The notes under the pieces were generated by a model. It had not been told where the DNA came from and did not search any database. It saw only the letters and a program-made list of their open reading frames with translations. Shown piece after piece: positions 36,430-46,359 of a stretch of 64,000 nt of DNA. The stretch is taken from NCBI RefSeq assembly GCF_021648825.1, contig NZ_JAKJHS010000007.1, positions 124,001 through 188,000 on the forward strand, given 5' to 3'. This DNA is from Rhizobium halophilum (GTDB lineage Bacteria > Pseudomonadota > Alphaproteobacteria > Rhizobiales > Rhizobiaceae). Both the position numbers and the translations under genes were made by a program. Position 1 is the first letter of the stretch; the number at the start of each line of letters is the position of its first letter.

Positions 36430-36666
36430 ATGCCGAAACGCATTCTGCAGGGCGTCGTAGTTTCCGACAAGAACGAGAAGACCGTTGTTGTCCGTGTCGA
36501 GCGCCGATTCGCGCACCCGCTGCTTCAGAAGACGGTCCGCCGTTCCAAGAAGTACAAGGCGCATGACGAAAACAACCAGTACAAGGCCGGTGATGTCGTT
36601 TCCATTCAGGAATGTGCACCGATTTCCAAGGATAAGTGCTGGACGGTAATTGCCGCCCAGGCTTGA
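36430..36666 (+). CDS. rpsQ: 30S ribosomal protein S17
   Basis: 78 residues, OB-fold primary 16S binder ([20 protein letters not shown]). Last gene of the S10 operon: a terminator-like hairpin follows 70 bases later. Confidence 0.96.
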   Translation: MPKRILQGVVVSDKNEKTVVVRVERRFAHPLLQKTVRRSKKYKAHDENNQYKAGDVVSIQECAPISKDKCWTVIAAQA

Positions 36667-36735
36667 GGTCAGAGATTTGCGCCGGGGCCTTGCTTCTGGC
36701 GCAGATTCCTGTATGAAGCACGCCATCGGCGCAGG

Positions 36736-36759
36736 ACGCTCGGCAACGAGCGTTCTTTT
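36736..36759 (+). terminator. Terminator between the S10 and spc operons
   Basis: ACGCTCG/CGAGCGT with a GCAA tetraloop, then TCTTTT. It lies in a 232-bp gap between rpsQ and rplN, exactly the boundary where E. coli separates S10 from spc. The remaining ~140 bases should carry the spc promoter; I cannot pick boxes with confidence. Confidence 0.75.
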
Positions 36760-36898
36760 GCTTTGAGCGCAGGGAAGGTCCTTCACAGGAAACCACCTTG
36801 GCAAGATCCATCCCGCGCACAATGAAAATCTGTCCATAAGCCGGATCGGGGCGTTCGCGCGCCCGGTCGGTCCGGTCATTAGAAAAAGGCGACCTGAC

Positions 36899-37267
36899 AT
36901 GATTCAGATGCAAACAAACCTCGACGTGGCGGATAATTCCGGCGCACGTCGTGTCATGTGCATCAAGGTGCTGGGCGGCTCCAAGCGTAAGTACGCTTCG
37001 ATCGGCGACGTAATCGTCGTCTCGATCAAGGAAGCGATACCGCGTGGCCGCGTGAAGAAGGGTGACGTGATGAAGGCGGTGGTTGTGCGTACCGCCAAGG
37101 ACATCCGTCGCGCCGACGGCAGCGTCATCCGCTTCGATAACAACGCAGCGGTGCTTATCGACAACAAGAAAGAGCCGATCGGTACCCGTATCTTCGGACC
37201 GGTTCCGCGCGAACTTCGCGCCAAGAACCACATGAAGATCATCTCGCTGGCTCCAGAAGTACTGTAA
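36899..37267 (+). CDS. rplN: 50S ribosomal protein L14
   Basis: 122 residues, forms an intersubunit bridge. [19 protein letters not shown] is the family N-terminus. First gene of the spc operon, preceded by a 232-bp gap with a terminator. Confidence 0.97.
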   Translation: MIQMQTNLDVADNSGARRVMCIKVLGGSKRKYASIGDVIVVSIKEAIPRGRVKKGDVMKAVVVRTAKDIRRADGSVIRFDNNAAVLIDNKKEPIGTRIFGPVPRELRAKNHMKIISLAPEVL

Positions 37268-37280
37268 GGGAGCGATACCG

Positions 37281-37589
37281 ATGCAGAAGATCCGCAAGGG
37301 CGACAGTGTCGTCGTGTTGACCGGCAAGGACAAGGGCCGTACCGGCGAAGTCCTCCAGGTCATGCCGAAGGAAGATCGCGCACTCGTGCGCGGCATTAAC
37401 ATGGTGAAGCGCCACCAGCGTCAGACTCAGACGCAGGAAGCAGGCATCATCAACAAGGAAGCATCCATCCACCTGTCGAACCTCGCGATCGCCGCGAAAG
37501 ATGGCAAGCCGACCCGCGTTGGCTTCCAGGTCGTCGACGGCAAGAAGGTGCGAGTTGCCAAGCGTACGGGAGATGTGATCGATGGCTGA
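37281..37589 (+). CDS. rplX: 50S ribosomal protein L24
   Basis: 102 residues, assembly initiator with a KOW motif ([20 protein letters not shown]). Its last eight bases overlap rplE, implying coupled translation. Confidence 0.96.
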   Translation: MQKIRKGDSVVVLTGKDKGRTGEVLQVMPKEDRALVRGINMVKRHQRQTQTQEAGIINKEASIHLSNLAIAAKDGKPTRVGFQVVDGKKVRVAKRTGDVIDG

Positions 37590-38139
37590 GGCAAAGTATG
37601 AGCCGCGGCTCAAGACCGAATATGTATCCCGCATCCGCGCTGCGCTGAAGGAGGAATTCTCCTACACCAATGACATGATGATTCCGCGTCTGGAAAAGAT
37701 CGTGATCAACATGGGTGTGGGCGAGGCGACTGCCGACTCCAAGAAGCCCACGGTTGCTGCGGCGGACTTGGCTGCCATTGCCGGTCAGAAGCCGGTGATC
37801 ACCAAGGCCCGTAACTCCATCGCTGGCTTCAAAGTCCGCGAAGGCATGCCGATCGGCGCCAAGGTTACGCTGCGCGGCGCACGCATGTATGAATTCCTCG
37901 ACCGCCTGATCAACATCGCGCTTCCGCGCGTTCGTGACTTTCGCGGCTTGAATCCGAAGAGCTTTGACGGCCGTGGCAACTTTGCCATGGGCATCAAGGA
38001 ACACATCGTGTTCCCTGAGATCAACTACGACAAGGTTGATCAGATGTGGGGCATGGACATCATCGTTTGCACGACGGCCAAGGCCGACGACGAAGCCCGG
38101 GCTCTCCTGCGAGAGTTCAACTTCCCGTTCCGTCAGTAA
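37582..38139 (+). CDS. rplE: 50S ribosomal protein L5
   Basis: 185 residues; binds 5S rRNA with L18. [19 protein letters not shown] and [16 protein letters not shown] are typical. Starts inside rplX. Confidence 0.97.
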   Translation: MAEAKYEPRLKTEYVSRIRAALKEEFSYTNDMMIPRLEKIVINMGVGEATADSKKPTVAAADLAAIAGQKPVITKARNSIAGFKVREGMPIGAKVTLRGARMYEFLDRLINIALPRVRDFRGLNPKSFDGRGNFAMGIKEHIVFPEINYDKVDQMWGMDIIVCTTAKADDEARALLREFNFPFRQ

Positions 38140-38172
38140 CCGTAACGACGAGCGTAGAAAAGGAACTCCGAT

Positions 38173-38478
38173 ATGGCGAAGACCAGCGCAGTTGAAAAGA
38201 ACAAGCGCCGCCGCAAGACCGTTGCCACTCAGGCCGCCAAGCGCGCGACCCTGAAGGCAACCATCATGAACCAGGAACTGCCCATCGAGGAGCGGTTCCA
38301 GGCGACCCTTAAGCTCGCCTCGCTGCCGCGCGATGGCTCAAAGACCCGCATTCGCAACCGGTGCGAAGTCAGTGGCCGGCCGCGCGCCTACTACCGTAAG
38401 CTCAAGATGTCGCGTATCGCGCTTCGTGAACTGGGCAACCTCGGCAAGGTGCCGGGCCTCGTCAAGTCGAGCTGGTAA
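38173..38478 (+). CDS. rpsN: 30S ribosomal protein S14, zinc-free type
   Basis: 101 residues, the long form without the CxxC zinc ribbon of short S14. [20 protein letters not shown] carries only one Cys. Normal position between rplE and rpsH. Confidence 0.96.
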   Translation: MAKTSAVEKNKRRRKTVATQAAKRATLKATIMNQELPIEERFQATLKLASLPRDGSKTRIRNRCEVSGRPRAYYRKLKMSRIALRELGNLGKVPGLVKSSW

Positions 38479-38490
38479 GGAGATCATTAG

Positions 38491-38889
38491 ATGACCATGA
38501 CTGATCCCCTGGGTGATATGCTCACCCGCATCCGCAATGGCGCCGCTCGTCGCAAGACGTCGGTGACGACGCCAGCCTCCAAGCTGCGCGCACGCGTTCT
38601 CGACGTGCTTCAGGCTGAAGGTTATATCCGCGGTTATTCTGAGACCGACTACGGTAACGGCAAGTCCGAGATCGAAATCGAGCTGAAGTATTACGAAGGC
38701 GCGTCGGTGATCCGTGAGATCGGCCGCGTGTCCAAGCCGGGCCGCCGAGTCTACGTTTCGGTTAAGTCCATTCCGCAGGTCGCGAACGGCCTCGGCATCA
38801 CCATCCTTTCGACTCCGAAGGGCGTGATGGCCGATCACCAGGCTCGCGAACAGAACGTTGGTGGCGAGGTACTCTGCTCCGTCTTCTAA
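38491..38889 (+). CDS. rpsH: 30S ribosomal protein S8
   Basis: 132 residues; binds the central 16S domain and in E. coli represses the spc operon. [18 protein letters not shown] and [20 protein letters not shown] are typical. Confidence 0.97.
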   Translation: MTMTDPLGDMLTRIRNGAARRKTSVTTPASKLRARVLDVLQAEGYIRGYSETDYGNGKSEIEIELKYYEGASVIREIGRVSKPGRRVYVSVKSIPQVANGLGITILSTPKGVMADHQAREQNVGGEVLCSVF

Positions 38890-38931
38890 GACGGCGCAGG
38901 GATCTCCATAGCGAACAGACAGGATAACAAA

Positions 38932-39465
38932 ATGTCTCGTATCGGTAAGAAGCCCGTTCCGGTTCCTGCTGGTGTTACGGCCTCGGTTGATGGCCAAAAA
39001 GTGACTGCCAAGGGCCCGAAGGGCGAGCTTTTCTTCGTCGCCAATGACGAAGTGAAGGTTGAGTTCAACGACAACGCCGTTTCGGTGACCCCGATCAACG
39101 ACAGCAAGGACGCCCGCTCCAAGTGGGGCATGTCGCGCACGATGATCGAGAACATCTTCAAGGGCGTAAAGGACGGTTTCGAGCGTAAGCTGGAAATCAA
39201 TGGCGTCGGTTACCGCGCGTCGCTGCAAGGCAAGAACCTGCAGCTGGCTCTCGGCTTCAGCCATGACGTCGTCTACGAACCGCCTCAGGGCATTTCGATT
39301 GCCGTGCCGAAGCCGACGGAAATCGTCGTCACCGGCATCAATAAGCAGCAGGTCGGTCAGGTTGCCGCGGAAATCCGCGAATACCGTGGTCCCGAGCCCT
39401 ACAAGGGCAAAGGCGTCAAGTACGCCGAGGAACGGATCGTCCGCAAGGAAGGCAAGAAGAAGTAA
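38932..39465 (+). CDS. rplF: 50S ribosomal protein L6
   Basis: 177 residues with two related domains near the sarcin-ricin loop. [20 protein letters not shown] at the start, [20 protein letters not shown] at the end. Complete. Confidence 0.97.
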   Translation: MSRIGKKPVPVPAGVTASVDGQKVTAKGPKGELFFVANDEVKVEFNDNAVSVTPINDSKDARSKWGMSRTMIENIFKGVKDGFERKLEINGVGYRASLQGKNLQLALGFSHDVVYEPPQGISIAVPKPTEIVVTGINKQQVGQVAAEIREYRGPEPYKGKGVKYAEERIVRKEGKKK

Positions 39466-39477
39466 GGATCACGCGAA

Positions 39478-39840
39478 ATGGCTAGCAGGAAACAAGCACT
39501 TGCAAAGCGCGCGAGCCGCGTGCGCCGCCAGGTTAAGGCGGTTGCCAACGGCCGTCCGCGCCTGTCGGTTCATCGCTCGTCGAAGAACATCTATGTACAG
39601 GTCATTGACGACGTAGCCGGCCGCACGCTTGCAGCCGCCTCCACGCTCGACGCGGATCTTCGCTCCAAGCTGAAGACCGGCGCTGATGTTGAGGCAGCGT
39701 CTGCCGTCGGCAAGTTGGTCGCAGAACGCGCCACCAAGGCTGGCGTGAAGGAAGTCGTGTTCGATCGCGGCGCCTTTATCTACCACGGTCGCATCAAGGC
39801 CCTTGCCGAAGCTGCGCGCGAAGGCGGTCTCAGCTTCTAA
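39478..39840 (+). CDS. rplR: 50S ribosomal protein L18
   Basis: 120 residues, carries 5S rRNA onto the 50[21 protein letters not shown] and the end [19 protein letters not shown] are typical. A strong hairpin follows the stop. Confidence 0.97.
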   Translation: MASRKQALAKRASRVRRQVKAVANGRPRLSVHRSSKNIYVQVIDDVAGRTLAAASTLDADLRSKLKTGADVEAASAVGKLVAERATKAGVKEVVFDRGAFIYHGRIKALAEAAREGGLSF

Positions 39841-39844
39841 AAAT

Positions 39845-39877
39845 TTGCCCGGCGGCCCCACAAGGGCTGCCGGGCAA
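39845..39877 (+). promoter_or_regulatory. 14-bp hairpin in the rplR-rpsE gap
   Basis: TTGCCCGGCGGCCC pairs with GGGCTGCCGGGCAA (one G-T wobble, five-base loop), starting four bases after the rplR stop. Followed by GCGCGGTTTTCC, so weak termination is possible. The gap of 147 bp is long for this position. Confidence 0.6.
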
Positions 39878-39987
39878 GCGCGGTTTTCCCCGCACCCACA
39901 GTCGTCCCGTTCTGCCCGATCTCGGCGCAGGATGGTTGGCTCCCAGAAACTGCCCGTTGCACCCGGAAAAGAAAAAGGAAAAGGACA

Positions 39988-40557
39988 ATGGCACAGGAAA
40001 GAAGAGGTTCTCGCGACGATCGCCAGAACCGCGAAGAACGTGATAGCGAATTCGTCGACAAGCTGGTCGCGATCAACCGCGTCGCCAAGGTCGTCAAGGG
40101 TGGCCGTCGCTTCGGCTTCGCAGCCCTCGTCGTCGTCGGCGACCAGAAGGGCCGCGTTGGCTTCGGTCATGGCAAGGCACGCGAAGTGCCGGAAGCCATC
40201 CGTAAGGCCACGGAAGCCGCAAAGCGCGATCTGATCTTCGTGCCGCTGCGCGACGGTCGTACGCTCCACCACGACATCAATGGTCGTCATGGCGCTGGCA
40301 AGGTTCTGCTGCGTGCTGCCAAGGCCGGTACCGGTATTATCGCCGGCGGCCCGATGCGCGCTGTCTTCGAAACGCTCGGCGTTCATGACGTCGTTGCCAA
40401 GTCTACCGGCTCGTCGAACCCTTACAACATGGTTCGCGCGACTTTCGACGCCCTGAAGCATCAGGTGCATCCGAAGGACGTAGCAGCCCAGCGCGGCCTC
40501 AAGTATGCGACGCTACAGGCTCGCCGCGCCGCTTCCGGCAATTCTGCGGAAGAATAA
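39988..40557 (+). CDS. rpsE: 30S ribosomal protein S5
   Basis: 189 residues; controls decoding accuracy. [19 protein letters not shown] is the loop altered in spectinomycin resistance and looks wild type. The acidic/basic N-terminus [20 protein letters not shown] is typical of rhizobia. Confidence 0.97.
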   Translation: MAQERRGSRDDRQNREERDSEFVDKLVAINRVAKVVKGGRRFGFAALVVVGDQKGRVGFGHGKAREVPEAIRKATEAAKRDLIFVPLRDGRTLHHDINGRHGAGKVLLRAAKAGTGIIAGGPMRAVFETLGVHDVVAKSTGSSNPYNMVRATFDALKHQVHPKDVAAQRGLKYATLQARRAASGNSAEE

Positions 40558-40568
40558 GGAGAGCGATC

Positions 40569-40781
40569 ATGGCTAAGAAAGCTACTCAGGCACAAGCTAA
40601 CAAGACGGTTACGGTCGAACAGATCGGTAGCCCCATCCGCCGCCCTGCTGTGCAGCGTCAGACGCTGATCGGTCTCGGGCTCAACAAGATGCACCGGGTC
40701 CGCACCCTGGAGGACACTCCGTCGGTTCGCGGCATGATCCGTGCTGTCCAGCATCTCGTTCGCGTCGTCGACGAGAAGTGA
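40569..40781 (+). CDS. rpmD: 50S ribosomal protein L30
   Basis: 70 residues with a short Lys/Ala-rich N-terminal extension ([11 protein letters not shown]) before the conserved [20 protein letters not shown]. Between rpsE and rplO, normal. Confidence 0.95.
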   Translation: MAKKATQAQANKTVTVEQIGSPIRRPAVQRQTLIGLGLNKMHRVRTLEDTPSVRGMIRAVQHLVRVVDEK

Positions 40782-40797
40782 GACGGGGGAAGTCATC

Positions 40798-41271
40798 ATG
40801 AAACTGAATGAAATCAAAGACAACGAAGGTGCCAGCAAGAACCGGAAGCGCGTTGGTCGCGGTATCGGATCGGGCTCGGGCAAGACCGGTGGTCGCGGCG
40901 TGAAGGGGCAGTCGTCCCGTTCGGGCGTCGCCATCAACGGCTTCGAGGGCGGCCAGATGCCGATCTATCGTCGCCTGCCCAAGCGCGGCTTCAACAACAT
41001 CTTCGCATCCGACTTCGTCACCGTTTCGCTCGGCCGGATCCAGGCTGCGATCGATGCCAAGAAGCTCGACCCGAAGGGCACGATCGATGCCGCTGCCCTG
41101 AAGGCTGCAGGTGTGATCCGTCGCCCGAAGGACGGCGTCCGCGTTCTGTCGGACGGGGAACTGAAGGCCAAAGTCACGATCGAAGCCGCCGGCGCCTCCA
41201 AGGCCGCCGTCGAGAAGATCGAAAAGGCCGGTGGGTCCATCAAGCTTCCGGAAGCAGCTGCTGCCGAGTAA
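40798..41271 (+). CDS. rplO: 50S ribosomal protein L15
   Basis: 157 residues. [20 protein letters not shown] start at 40798 follows GGGGGAAG; the earlier ATG at 40741 overlaps rpmD and is not conserved. Glycine-rich [17 protein letters not shown] binds rRNA. A terminator-like hairpin follows. Confidence 0.96.
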   Translation: MKLNEIKDNEGASKNRKRVGRGIGSGSGKTGGRGVKGQSSRSGVAINGFEGGQMPIYRRLPKRGFNNIFASDFVTVSLGRIQAAIDAKKLDPKGTIDAAALKAAGVIRRPKDGVRVLSDGELKAKVTIEAAGASKAAVEKIEKAGGSIKLPEAAAAE

Positions 41272-41280
41272 ACACTTCTG

Positions 41281-41313
41281 AATCGCCCGGCGTGCTTCAC
41301 ACCGGGCGATTTT
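41281..41313 (+). terminator. Terminator-like hairpin between rplO and secY
   Basis: AATCGCCCGG and CCGGGCGATT enclose GTG/CAC across one C-A mismatch, then T-run. Sits 10 bases after rplO in a 225-bp gap, so secY-adk may be set at a lower level than ribosomal genes or have their own promoter. Confidence 0.7.
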
Positions 41314-41496
41314 GCTCCCATATGTGAGCCTCACGATTCCGGGACCGATCGCACGGTCGCGCTTTCCGGAACCATACGGAAAATAGGGTGAGGCACCGAT
41401 TGCATCCGCGATCCCCGCCCGTTTTCAGAAACTGAATGTGGACTGCTTTCCGGGCCCGGCTAGACCGCCGCCGGAATTGGTCAGGCGGAGAAATGC

Positions 41497-42837
41497 ATGG
41501 CTTCTGCAGCGGAACAACTTGCCTCCAACCTTAATTTTTCGACCTTCGCCAAGGCGGAGGATCTCAAGAAGCGACTGTGGTTCACGCTGGCGGCGCTCCT
41601 TGTCTACCGGCTGGGGACACACATCCCGCTCCCGGGTCTGAACCCCGAAGCCTATGCACAGGCCTTCCGCGGCCAGGCTGGCGGTATTCTCGGCCTCTTC
41701 AACATGTTTGCCGGTGGCGCCGTCGAGCGCATGGCGATCTTCGCGCTCGGCATCATGCCATATATCTCCGCGTCGATCATCGTGCAGCTGATGACCTCCG
41801 TGGTTCCCTCGCTTGAGGCTCTCAAGAAGGAGGGCGAGCAGGGCCGCAAGGTTATTAATCAGTACACGCGCTACGGCACAGTTTTGCTCGGCACGCTTCA
41901 GGCCTATGGGATTGCGGTAGGATTGGAAAGCGGCAACGGTCTGGTCCTCGATCCAGGCTGGTTCTTCCGTATCTCCACGGTCGTCACGCTTGTTGGGGGC
42001 ACTATGTTCCTGATGTGGCTGGGCGAACAGATCACCGCGCGCGGCATCGGCAACGGCATTTCGCTGATCATCTTCGCCGGCATCGTGGCGGCGCTGCCGA
42101 CTGCTTTGGCAGGAACACTGGAGCTTGGTCGGACCGGTGCTTTGTCAACGGCTCTGATTCTCTTGGTCATCCTCGTCGCAATCGCGGTGATTATGCTGAT
42201 TGTGTTCGTCGAGCGTGCCCAGCGCCGCCTGTTGATCCAGTATCCCAAGCGTCAGGTCGGCAACCGCATGTTCCAGGGCGACACCTCGCACCTGCCACTT
42301 AAGCTGAACACGGCGGGTGTGATTCCGGCGATCTTCGCTTCTTCGCTCTTGCTTCTGCCGGCGACCGCCGCAGGATTTGCAGGCAACACCGACATGCCGG
42401 GTTGGGCAACGACCATCATATCCGCGCTGGGCCACGGGCAGCCTGCTTTCATGGTCCTCTATGGTCTGTTGATTGCCTTCTTCGCCTTCTTCTATACTGC
42501 AATCGTTTTCAACCCGAAGGACACGGCCGACAATCTGAAGAAGCACGGGGGCTTCATCCCCGGCATTCGTCCCGGCGAAAGAACGGCTGAGTACATTGAC
42601 TACGTCCTCACCCGGATCACCGTCGTGGGTGCGGCCTATCTTGTTTTCGTCTGCGTGCTGCCGGAGCTGTTGATAGCCCGCACGGGGGTACCGTTAGCCC
42701 TTGGTGGTACTTCGCTTTTGATCGTTGTCAGTGTAACCCTCGATACCGTTGCTCAGGTTCAGGGGCACCTGATTGCCCAGCAGTATGAGGGCCTGATCAA
42801 GAAGTCGAAGTTGCGTGGAGGAAAGAGGGGACGATGA
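41497..42837 (+). CDS. secY: Preprotein translocase subunit SecY
   Basis: 446 residues, ten membrane helices forming the protein-conducting channel with SecE (12796) and Sec[24 protein letters not shown] region and [15 protein letters not shown] are typical; the cytoplasmic C5 loop holds [20 protein letters not shown]. Overlaps adk as ATGA. Confidence 0.97.
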   Translation: MASAAEQLASNLNFSTFAKAEDLKKRLWFTLAALLVYRLGTHIPLPGLNPEAYAQAFRGQAGGILGLFNMFAGGAVERMAIFALGIMPYISASIIVQLMTSVVPSLEALKKEGEQGRKVINQYTRYGTVLLGTLQAYGIAVGLESGNGLVLDPGWFFRISTVVTLVGGTMFLMWLGEQITARGIGNGISLIIFAGIVAALPTALAGTLELGRTGALSTALILLVILVAIAVIMLIVFVERAQRRLLIQYPKRQVGNRMFQGDTSHLPLKLNTAGVIPAIFASSLLLLPATAAGFAGNTDMPGWATTIISALGHGQPAFMVLYGLLIAFFAFFYTAIVFNPKDTADNLKKHGGFIPGIRPGERTAEYIDYVLTRITVVGAAYLVFVCVLPELLIARTGVPLALGGTSLLIVVSVTLDTVAQVQGHLIAQQYEGLIKKSKLRGGKRGR

Positions 42838-43418
42838 GACTAATTCTTTTGGGACCGCCGGGCGCGGGGAAGGGGACCCAGGCCCAGCGGATCGTGGAGA
42901 AGCACGGTATACCTCAGCTCTCTACCGGTGACATGCTGCGTGCAGCCGTGGCGGCTCAAACGGATGTCGGTAAGCGTGCCAAAGAAGTGATGGACGCTGG
43001 CCAACTCGTCTCCGACGATATTGTCAACGCTATCGTTTCCGAACGGATCGATGCGCCGGACTGTGCTCGCGGGTTCATTCTCGACGGCTACCCCCGCACT
43101 TTGGTGCAGGCAGATGCCGTGGATGCCATGCTGAGAAGCAAGGGGCAGGCGCTGGACGTTGCGATCGAACTGGCGGTCGACGATTCGGCCATGGTCGGGC
43201 GTATCCTGCGACGTGCCGAGGAGACGAAAGCCGCTGGCGGGTCGGTCCGCAAGGACGACAACGCAGATGTCTATGCAGATCGTCTGCGAGCCTATTACAA
43301 GAGCACGGCTCCGCTGATCGGCTACTACTATGCCAAGGGCAAGTTGAAGACGGTCGACGGCATGGCCGAGATGGATACCGTAACGGCCGAGATCGAAAAG
43401 GTTCTGTCCGCTCTTTGA
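42834..43418 (+). CDS. adk: Adenylate kinase
   Basis: 194 residues; converts AMP + ATP to two ADP. P-loop [14 protein letters not shown]-binding [10 protein letters not shown] and [10 protein letters not shown]. The LID is short and lacks the Cys4 zinc site, the form usual in alphaproteobacteria. Start overlaps the secY stop, and its place before rpsM is a class trait. Confidence 0.97.
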   Translation: MRLILLGPPGAGKGTQAQRIVEKHGIPQLSTGDMLRAAVAAQTDVGKRAKEVMDAGQLVSDDIVNAIVSERIDAPDCARGFILDGYPRTLVQADAVDAMLRSKGQALDVAIELAVDDSAMVGRILRRAEETKAAGGSVRKDDNADVYADRLRAYYKSTAPLIGYYYAKGKLKTVDGMAEMDTVTAEIEKVLSAL

Positions 43419-43657
43419 GCGAATGGATAACGACACCGAAGAATCTTGGCGGGGCCGGTTGCTTTTTTTAACCGATTCCGCTAACACCGCGCCAACTCGC
43501 GAAAGCAATGCGATCGGTGCGGACCTCCCGACAAGGGTTTCCGGACACGGTCGTTTGGCCTTTTCGGATAGGATTTGAACTGGCGGTCGCGCAGCGACTG
43601 CTGTCATGGAAGAAGCACCACTTGCCGGATGGCAACTGGAACGCAAGGAGAATAGAC

Positions 43658-44026
43658 GTGGCACGTATCGCTGGCGTCAACATCCCGACTGCGAAGCGCG
43701 TCGTTATCGCGTTGACGTATATTCACGGGATCGGCCCGAAATTCGCACAGGAAATCGTCGAGAAAGTCGGTATTCCGGCTGAACGTCGTGTTCATCAGCT
43801 GACCGATGCAGAAGTTTTGCAGATCCGCGAAACCATCGACCGCGACTACCAGGTCGAAGGTGACCTGCGTCGCGAGACCTCGATGAACATCAAGCGTCTG
43901 ATGGATCTCGGTTGCTACCGTGGCCTGCGTCATCGTCGCGGCCTTCCGGTTCGCGGTCAGCGCACGCATACCAATGCTCGCACCCGCAAGGGTCCGGCCA
44001 AGGCGATTGCCGGTAAGAAGAAGTAA
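43658..44026 (+). CDS. rpsM: 30S ribosomal protein S13
   Basis: 122 residues, head protein touching P-site tRNA. The GTG at 43658 ([20 protein letters not shown]) follows AAGGAG and matches homologues; the long in-frame extension to 43508 is not conserved. Ends [15 protein letters not shown]. First gene of the alpha operon after a 239-bp gap containing CGGTT/AACCG around a T7 run. Confidence 0.96.
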   Translation: MARIAGVNIPTAKRVVIALTYIHGIGPKFAQEIVEKVGIPAERRVHQLTDAEVLQIRETIDRDYQVEGDLRRETSMNIKRLMDLGCYRGLRHRRGLPVRGQRTHTNARTRKGPAKAIAGKKK

Positions 44027-44048
44027 TCTCCCGGTTCTCCGGGTGAGG

Positions 44049-44079
44049 GAGGCTGGCGATTGCTCGCTGGCCTCTTTTT
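44049..44079 (+). terminator. Terminator-like hairpin between rpsM and rpsK
   Basis: GAGGCTGGCGA pairs with TCGCTGGCCTC (two wobbles, TTGC loop) followed by five T. An attenuator inside the alpha operon, since rpsK and rpoA must still be expressed. Confidence 0.7.
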
Positions 44080-44159
44080 GAGTTTGGGGTGAGGCAAGAG
44101 CCTGATCCCGGTGGAGCCGCTGGAACTACGGCGGTGACGAGATCAACGAAAGGAAGACC

Positions 44160-44549
44160 ATGGCCAAGGAAGCCACCCGCGTCCGCCGTCGCGAACGCAA
44201 GAACATCACGTCGGGCGTTGCCCACGTCAACTCGACGTTCAACAACACCATGATCACCATCACCGACGCACAGGGCAATGCGATTGCCTGGTCGTCCGCT
44301 GGTGCCAAGGGCTTCAAGGGATCGCGCAAGTCGACACCGTTTGCAGCCCAGATCGCTGCTGAAGATTGCGCCAAGAAGGCCCAGGAACACGGCATGAAGT
44401 CGCTGGAAGTGGAAGTTTGCGGTCCGGGTTCCGGTCGTGAATCGGCTCTGCGCGCGCTCCAGGCTGCCGGCTTCATGATCACCTCGATCCGTGACGTGAC
44501 CCCAATCCCGCACAATGGTTGCCGCCCGCGCAAGAAGCGCCGCGTCTAA
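44160..44549 (+). CDS. rpsK: 30S ribosomal protein S11
   Basis: 129 residues on the 30S platform. [20 protein letters not shown] and the end [15 protein letters not shown] are typical. No rpsD follows, as usual in alphaproteobacteria. Confidence 0.97.
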   Translation: MAKEATRVRRRERKNITSGVAHVNSTFNNTMITITDAQGNAIAWSSAGAKGFKGSRKSTPFAAQIAAEDCAKKAQEHGMKSLEVEVCGPGSGRESALRALQAAGFMITSIRDVTPIPHNGCRPRKKRRV

Positions 44550-44600
44550 TCATCGGGTGCGCCGACTTTCGTAGGTCGTGTCGCATTGACTTGCGTAATG

Positions 44601-44706
44601 CCGCCTCACTTCGTTCGCGAAGTCTGGCGGTTTTGCCGTACCGCCGAAGGGTATTGCCTCACTCGGTGCTTCTCATGCTCGGTTGCCACGATTGGATGGT
44701 GGCAAC
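44601..44706 (+). promoter_or_regulatory. Two hairpins upstream of rpoA
   Basis: CCGCC-tc-ACTTCG pairs with CGAAGT-ct-GGCGG and is followed by TTTT (44601-44634); then GTTGCCAC/GTGGCAAC (44682-44706) ends 18 bases before the rpoA ATG. The first resembles an attenuator, the second could mask or space the ribosome site. Confidence 0.55.
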
Positions 44707-44724
44707 GAACGGAAGGTTTAAAAC

Positions 44725-45735
44725 ATGATCCAGAAGAACTGGCAGGAACTGATCAAGCCGAACAAGGTGGAGTTCACCTCGTCTGGCCGCACGAAGGCAA
44801 CGCTGGTTGCAGAGCCGCTTGAGCGGGGCTTCGGCCTCACGCTCGGCAACGCCCTGCGTCGCGTGCTTCTGTCGTCGCTGCGCGGTGCTGCTGTCACCGC
44901 CGTTCAGATCGACGGCGTTCTGCACGAGTTCTCCTCCATCCCCGGCGTTCGGGAAGATGTGACGGACATCGTGCTCAACATCAAGGAAATCGCCATCAAG
45001 ATGGATGGCGACGATGCCAAGCGCATGGTCGTGCGCAAGCAGGGCCCGGGCGCCGTGACCGCTGGCGACATCCAGACGGTTGGCGATATCGAGATCCTGA
45101 ACCCCGACCACGTGATCTGCACCCTCGACGAGGGGGCGGAGATCCGCATGGAGTTCACGGTCAACAACGGCAAGGGCTATGTCCCCGCCGAGCGTAACCG
45201 TGCGGAAGATGCGCCGATCGGCCTCATCCCGGTCGACAGCCTCTATTCGCCGGTCAAGAAGGTGTCCTACAAGGTGGAAAACACCCGTGAAGGACAGGTT
45301 CTGGACTATGACAAACTTTCGATGACCATCGAGACCGATGGTTCGGTCACTGGTGAAGATGCTGTGGCCTTCGCTGCTCGCATCCTGCAGGACCAGCTCG
45401 GCGTCTTCGTCAATTTCGACGAGCCGCAGAAGGACGTCCAGGAAGAAGCCGTCACTGAGCTCGCCTTCAACCCGGCGCTGCTCAAGAAGGTCGACGAACT
45501 GGAGCTTTCTGTCCGTTCGGCGAACTGCCTGAAGAACGACAACATCGTCTATATCGGCGACCTCATCCAGAAGACCGAGGCGGAAATGCTGCGCACTCCG
45601 AATTTCGGTCGCAAGTCGCTGAACGAGATCAAGGAAGTTCTGGCGTCCATGGGCCTCCATCTCGGCATGGAAGTTCCCGCCTGGCCGCCGGAAAACATCG
45701 AAGATCTCGCCAAGCGTTACGAAGACCAATACTAA
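44725..45735 (+). CDS. rpoA: DNA-directed RNA polymerase subunit alpha
   Basis: 336 residues. The N-terminal domain dimerises and nucleates core assembly ([18 protein letters not shown]); the C-terminal domain, after an acidic linker, binds UP elements and activators ([40 protein letters not shown]). Complete. In the alpha operon before rplQ. Confidence 0.98.
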   Translation: MIQKNWQELIKPNKVEFTSSGRTKATLVAEPLERGFGLTLGNALRRVLLSSLRGAAVTAVQIDGVLHEFSSIPGVREDVTDIVLNIKEIAIKMDGDDAKRMVVRKQGPGAVTAGDIQTVGDIEILNPDHVICTLDEGAEIRMEFTVNNGKGYVPAERNRAEDAPIGLIPVDSLYSPVKKVSYKVENTREGQVLDYDKLSMTIETDGSVTGEDAVAFAARILQDQLGVFVNFDEPQKDVQEEAVTELAFNPALLKKVDELELSVRSANCLKNDNIVYIGDLIQKTEAEMLRTPNFGRKSLNEIKEVLASMGLHLGMEVPAWPPENIEDLAKRYEDQY

Positions 45736-45780
45736 CTGATCAGACTGCAGGCGAATGCCTGCAAGTGAAGGAGACCAGAC

Positions 45781-46206
45781 ATGCGCCACGGAAATTCGGG
45801 CCGCAAGCTCAACCGCACCGCAAGCCACCGTAAGGCGATGTTCGCCAACATGGCGGCTTCGCTCATCACCCATGAGCAGATTCTCACCACCTTGCCCAAG
45901 GCCAAGGAAATCCGTCCGATCGTCGAGAAGCTCGTGACGCTCGGCAAGCGTGGCGACCTGCACGCTCGCCGCCAGGCGATCTCGCAGATCCAGGACCAGG
46001 ACGCCGTCCGCAAGTTGTTCGACGCCATTGCCTCGCGTTACGCGACCCGCAACGGCGGCTACCTGCGCATCATGAAGGCCGGCTTCCGCCAGGGCGACAA
46101 CGCCCCGCTCGCCGTCATCGAGTTCGTTGAGCGCGACGTCAACGCCAAGGGCGCAGCCGACAAGGCTCGCGTTGCTGCAGAGGCAGAAGCTGCCGAAGCC
46201 GCTTAA
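45781..46206 (+). CDS. rplQ: 50S ribosomal protein L17
   Basis: 141 residues. [20 protein letters not shown] start and the Ala/Glu-rich tail after [17 protein letters not shown] common in alphaproteobacteria. Last gene of the ribosomal block. Confidence 0.97.
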   Translation: MRHGNSGRKLNRTASHRKAMFANMAASLITHEQILTTLPKAKEIRPIVEKLVTLGKRGDLHARRQAISQIQDQDAVRKLFDAIASRYATRNGGYLRIMKAGFRQGDNAPLAVIEFVERDVNAKGAADKARVAAEAEAAEAA

Positions 46207-46231
46207 TCATCCGTCGGATGACCTATCAAAG

Positions 46232-46258
46232 AGCCGGGTGGAAACGCCCGGCTTTTTT
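46232..46258 (+). terminator. Intrinsic terminator after rplQ
   Basis: AGCCGGGTG/CGCCCGGCT with a GAAA tetraloop and one wobble, then six T. Closes the ribosomal supercluster. Confidence 0.93.
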
Positions 46259-46359
46259 GTTTCACGCCGTGCCTCCAACCGGCATCCAGGCGAACCGTTG
46301 TCACCGGCTTCCACCCAAGCTACTCCTCCTCCAAAGTCAGTCCAGAGAGGATCGAGTCG

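Noticed and set aside
38173..38478. Missing zinc ribbon in S14 as gene damage
   Set aside because: The 101-residue zinc-free S14 is a normal form.
41272..44724. Absence of rpmJ after secY and rpsD before rpoA as deletions
   Set aside because: This is usual in alphaproteobacteria, where these genes lie elsewhere.
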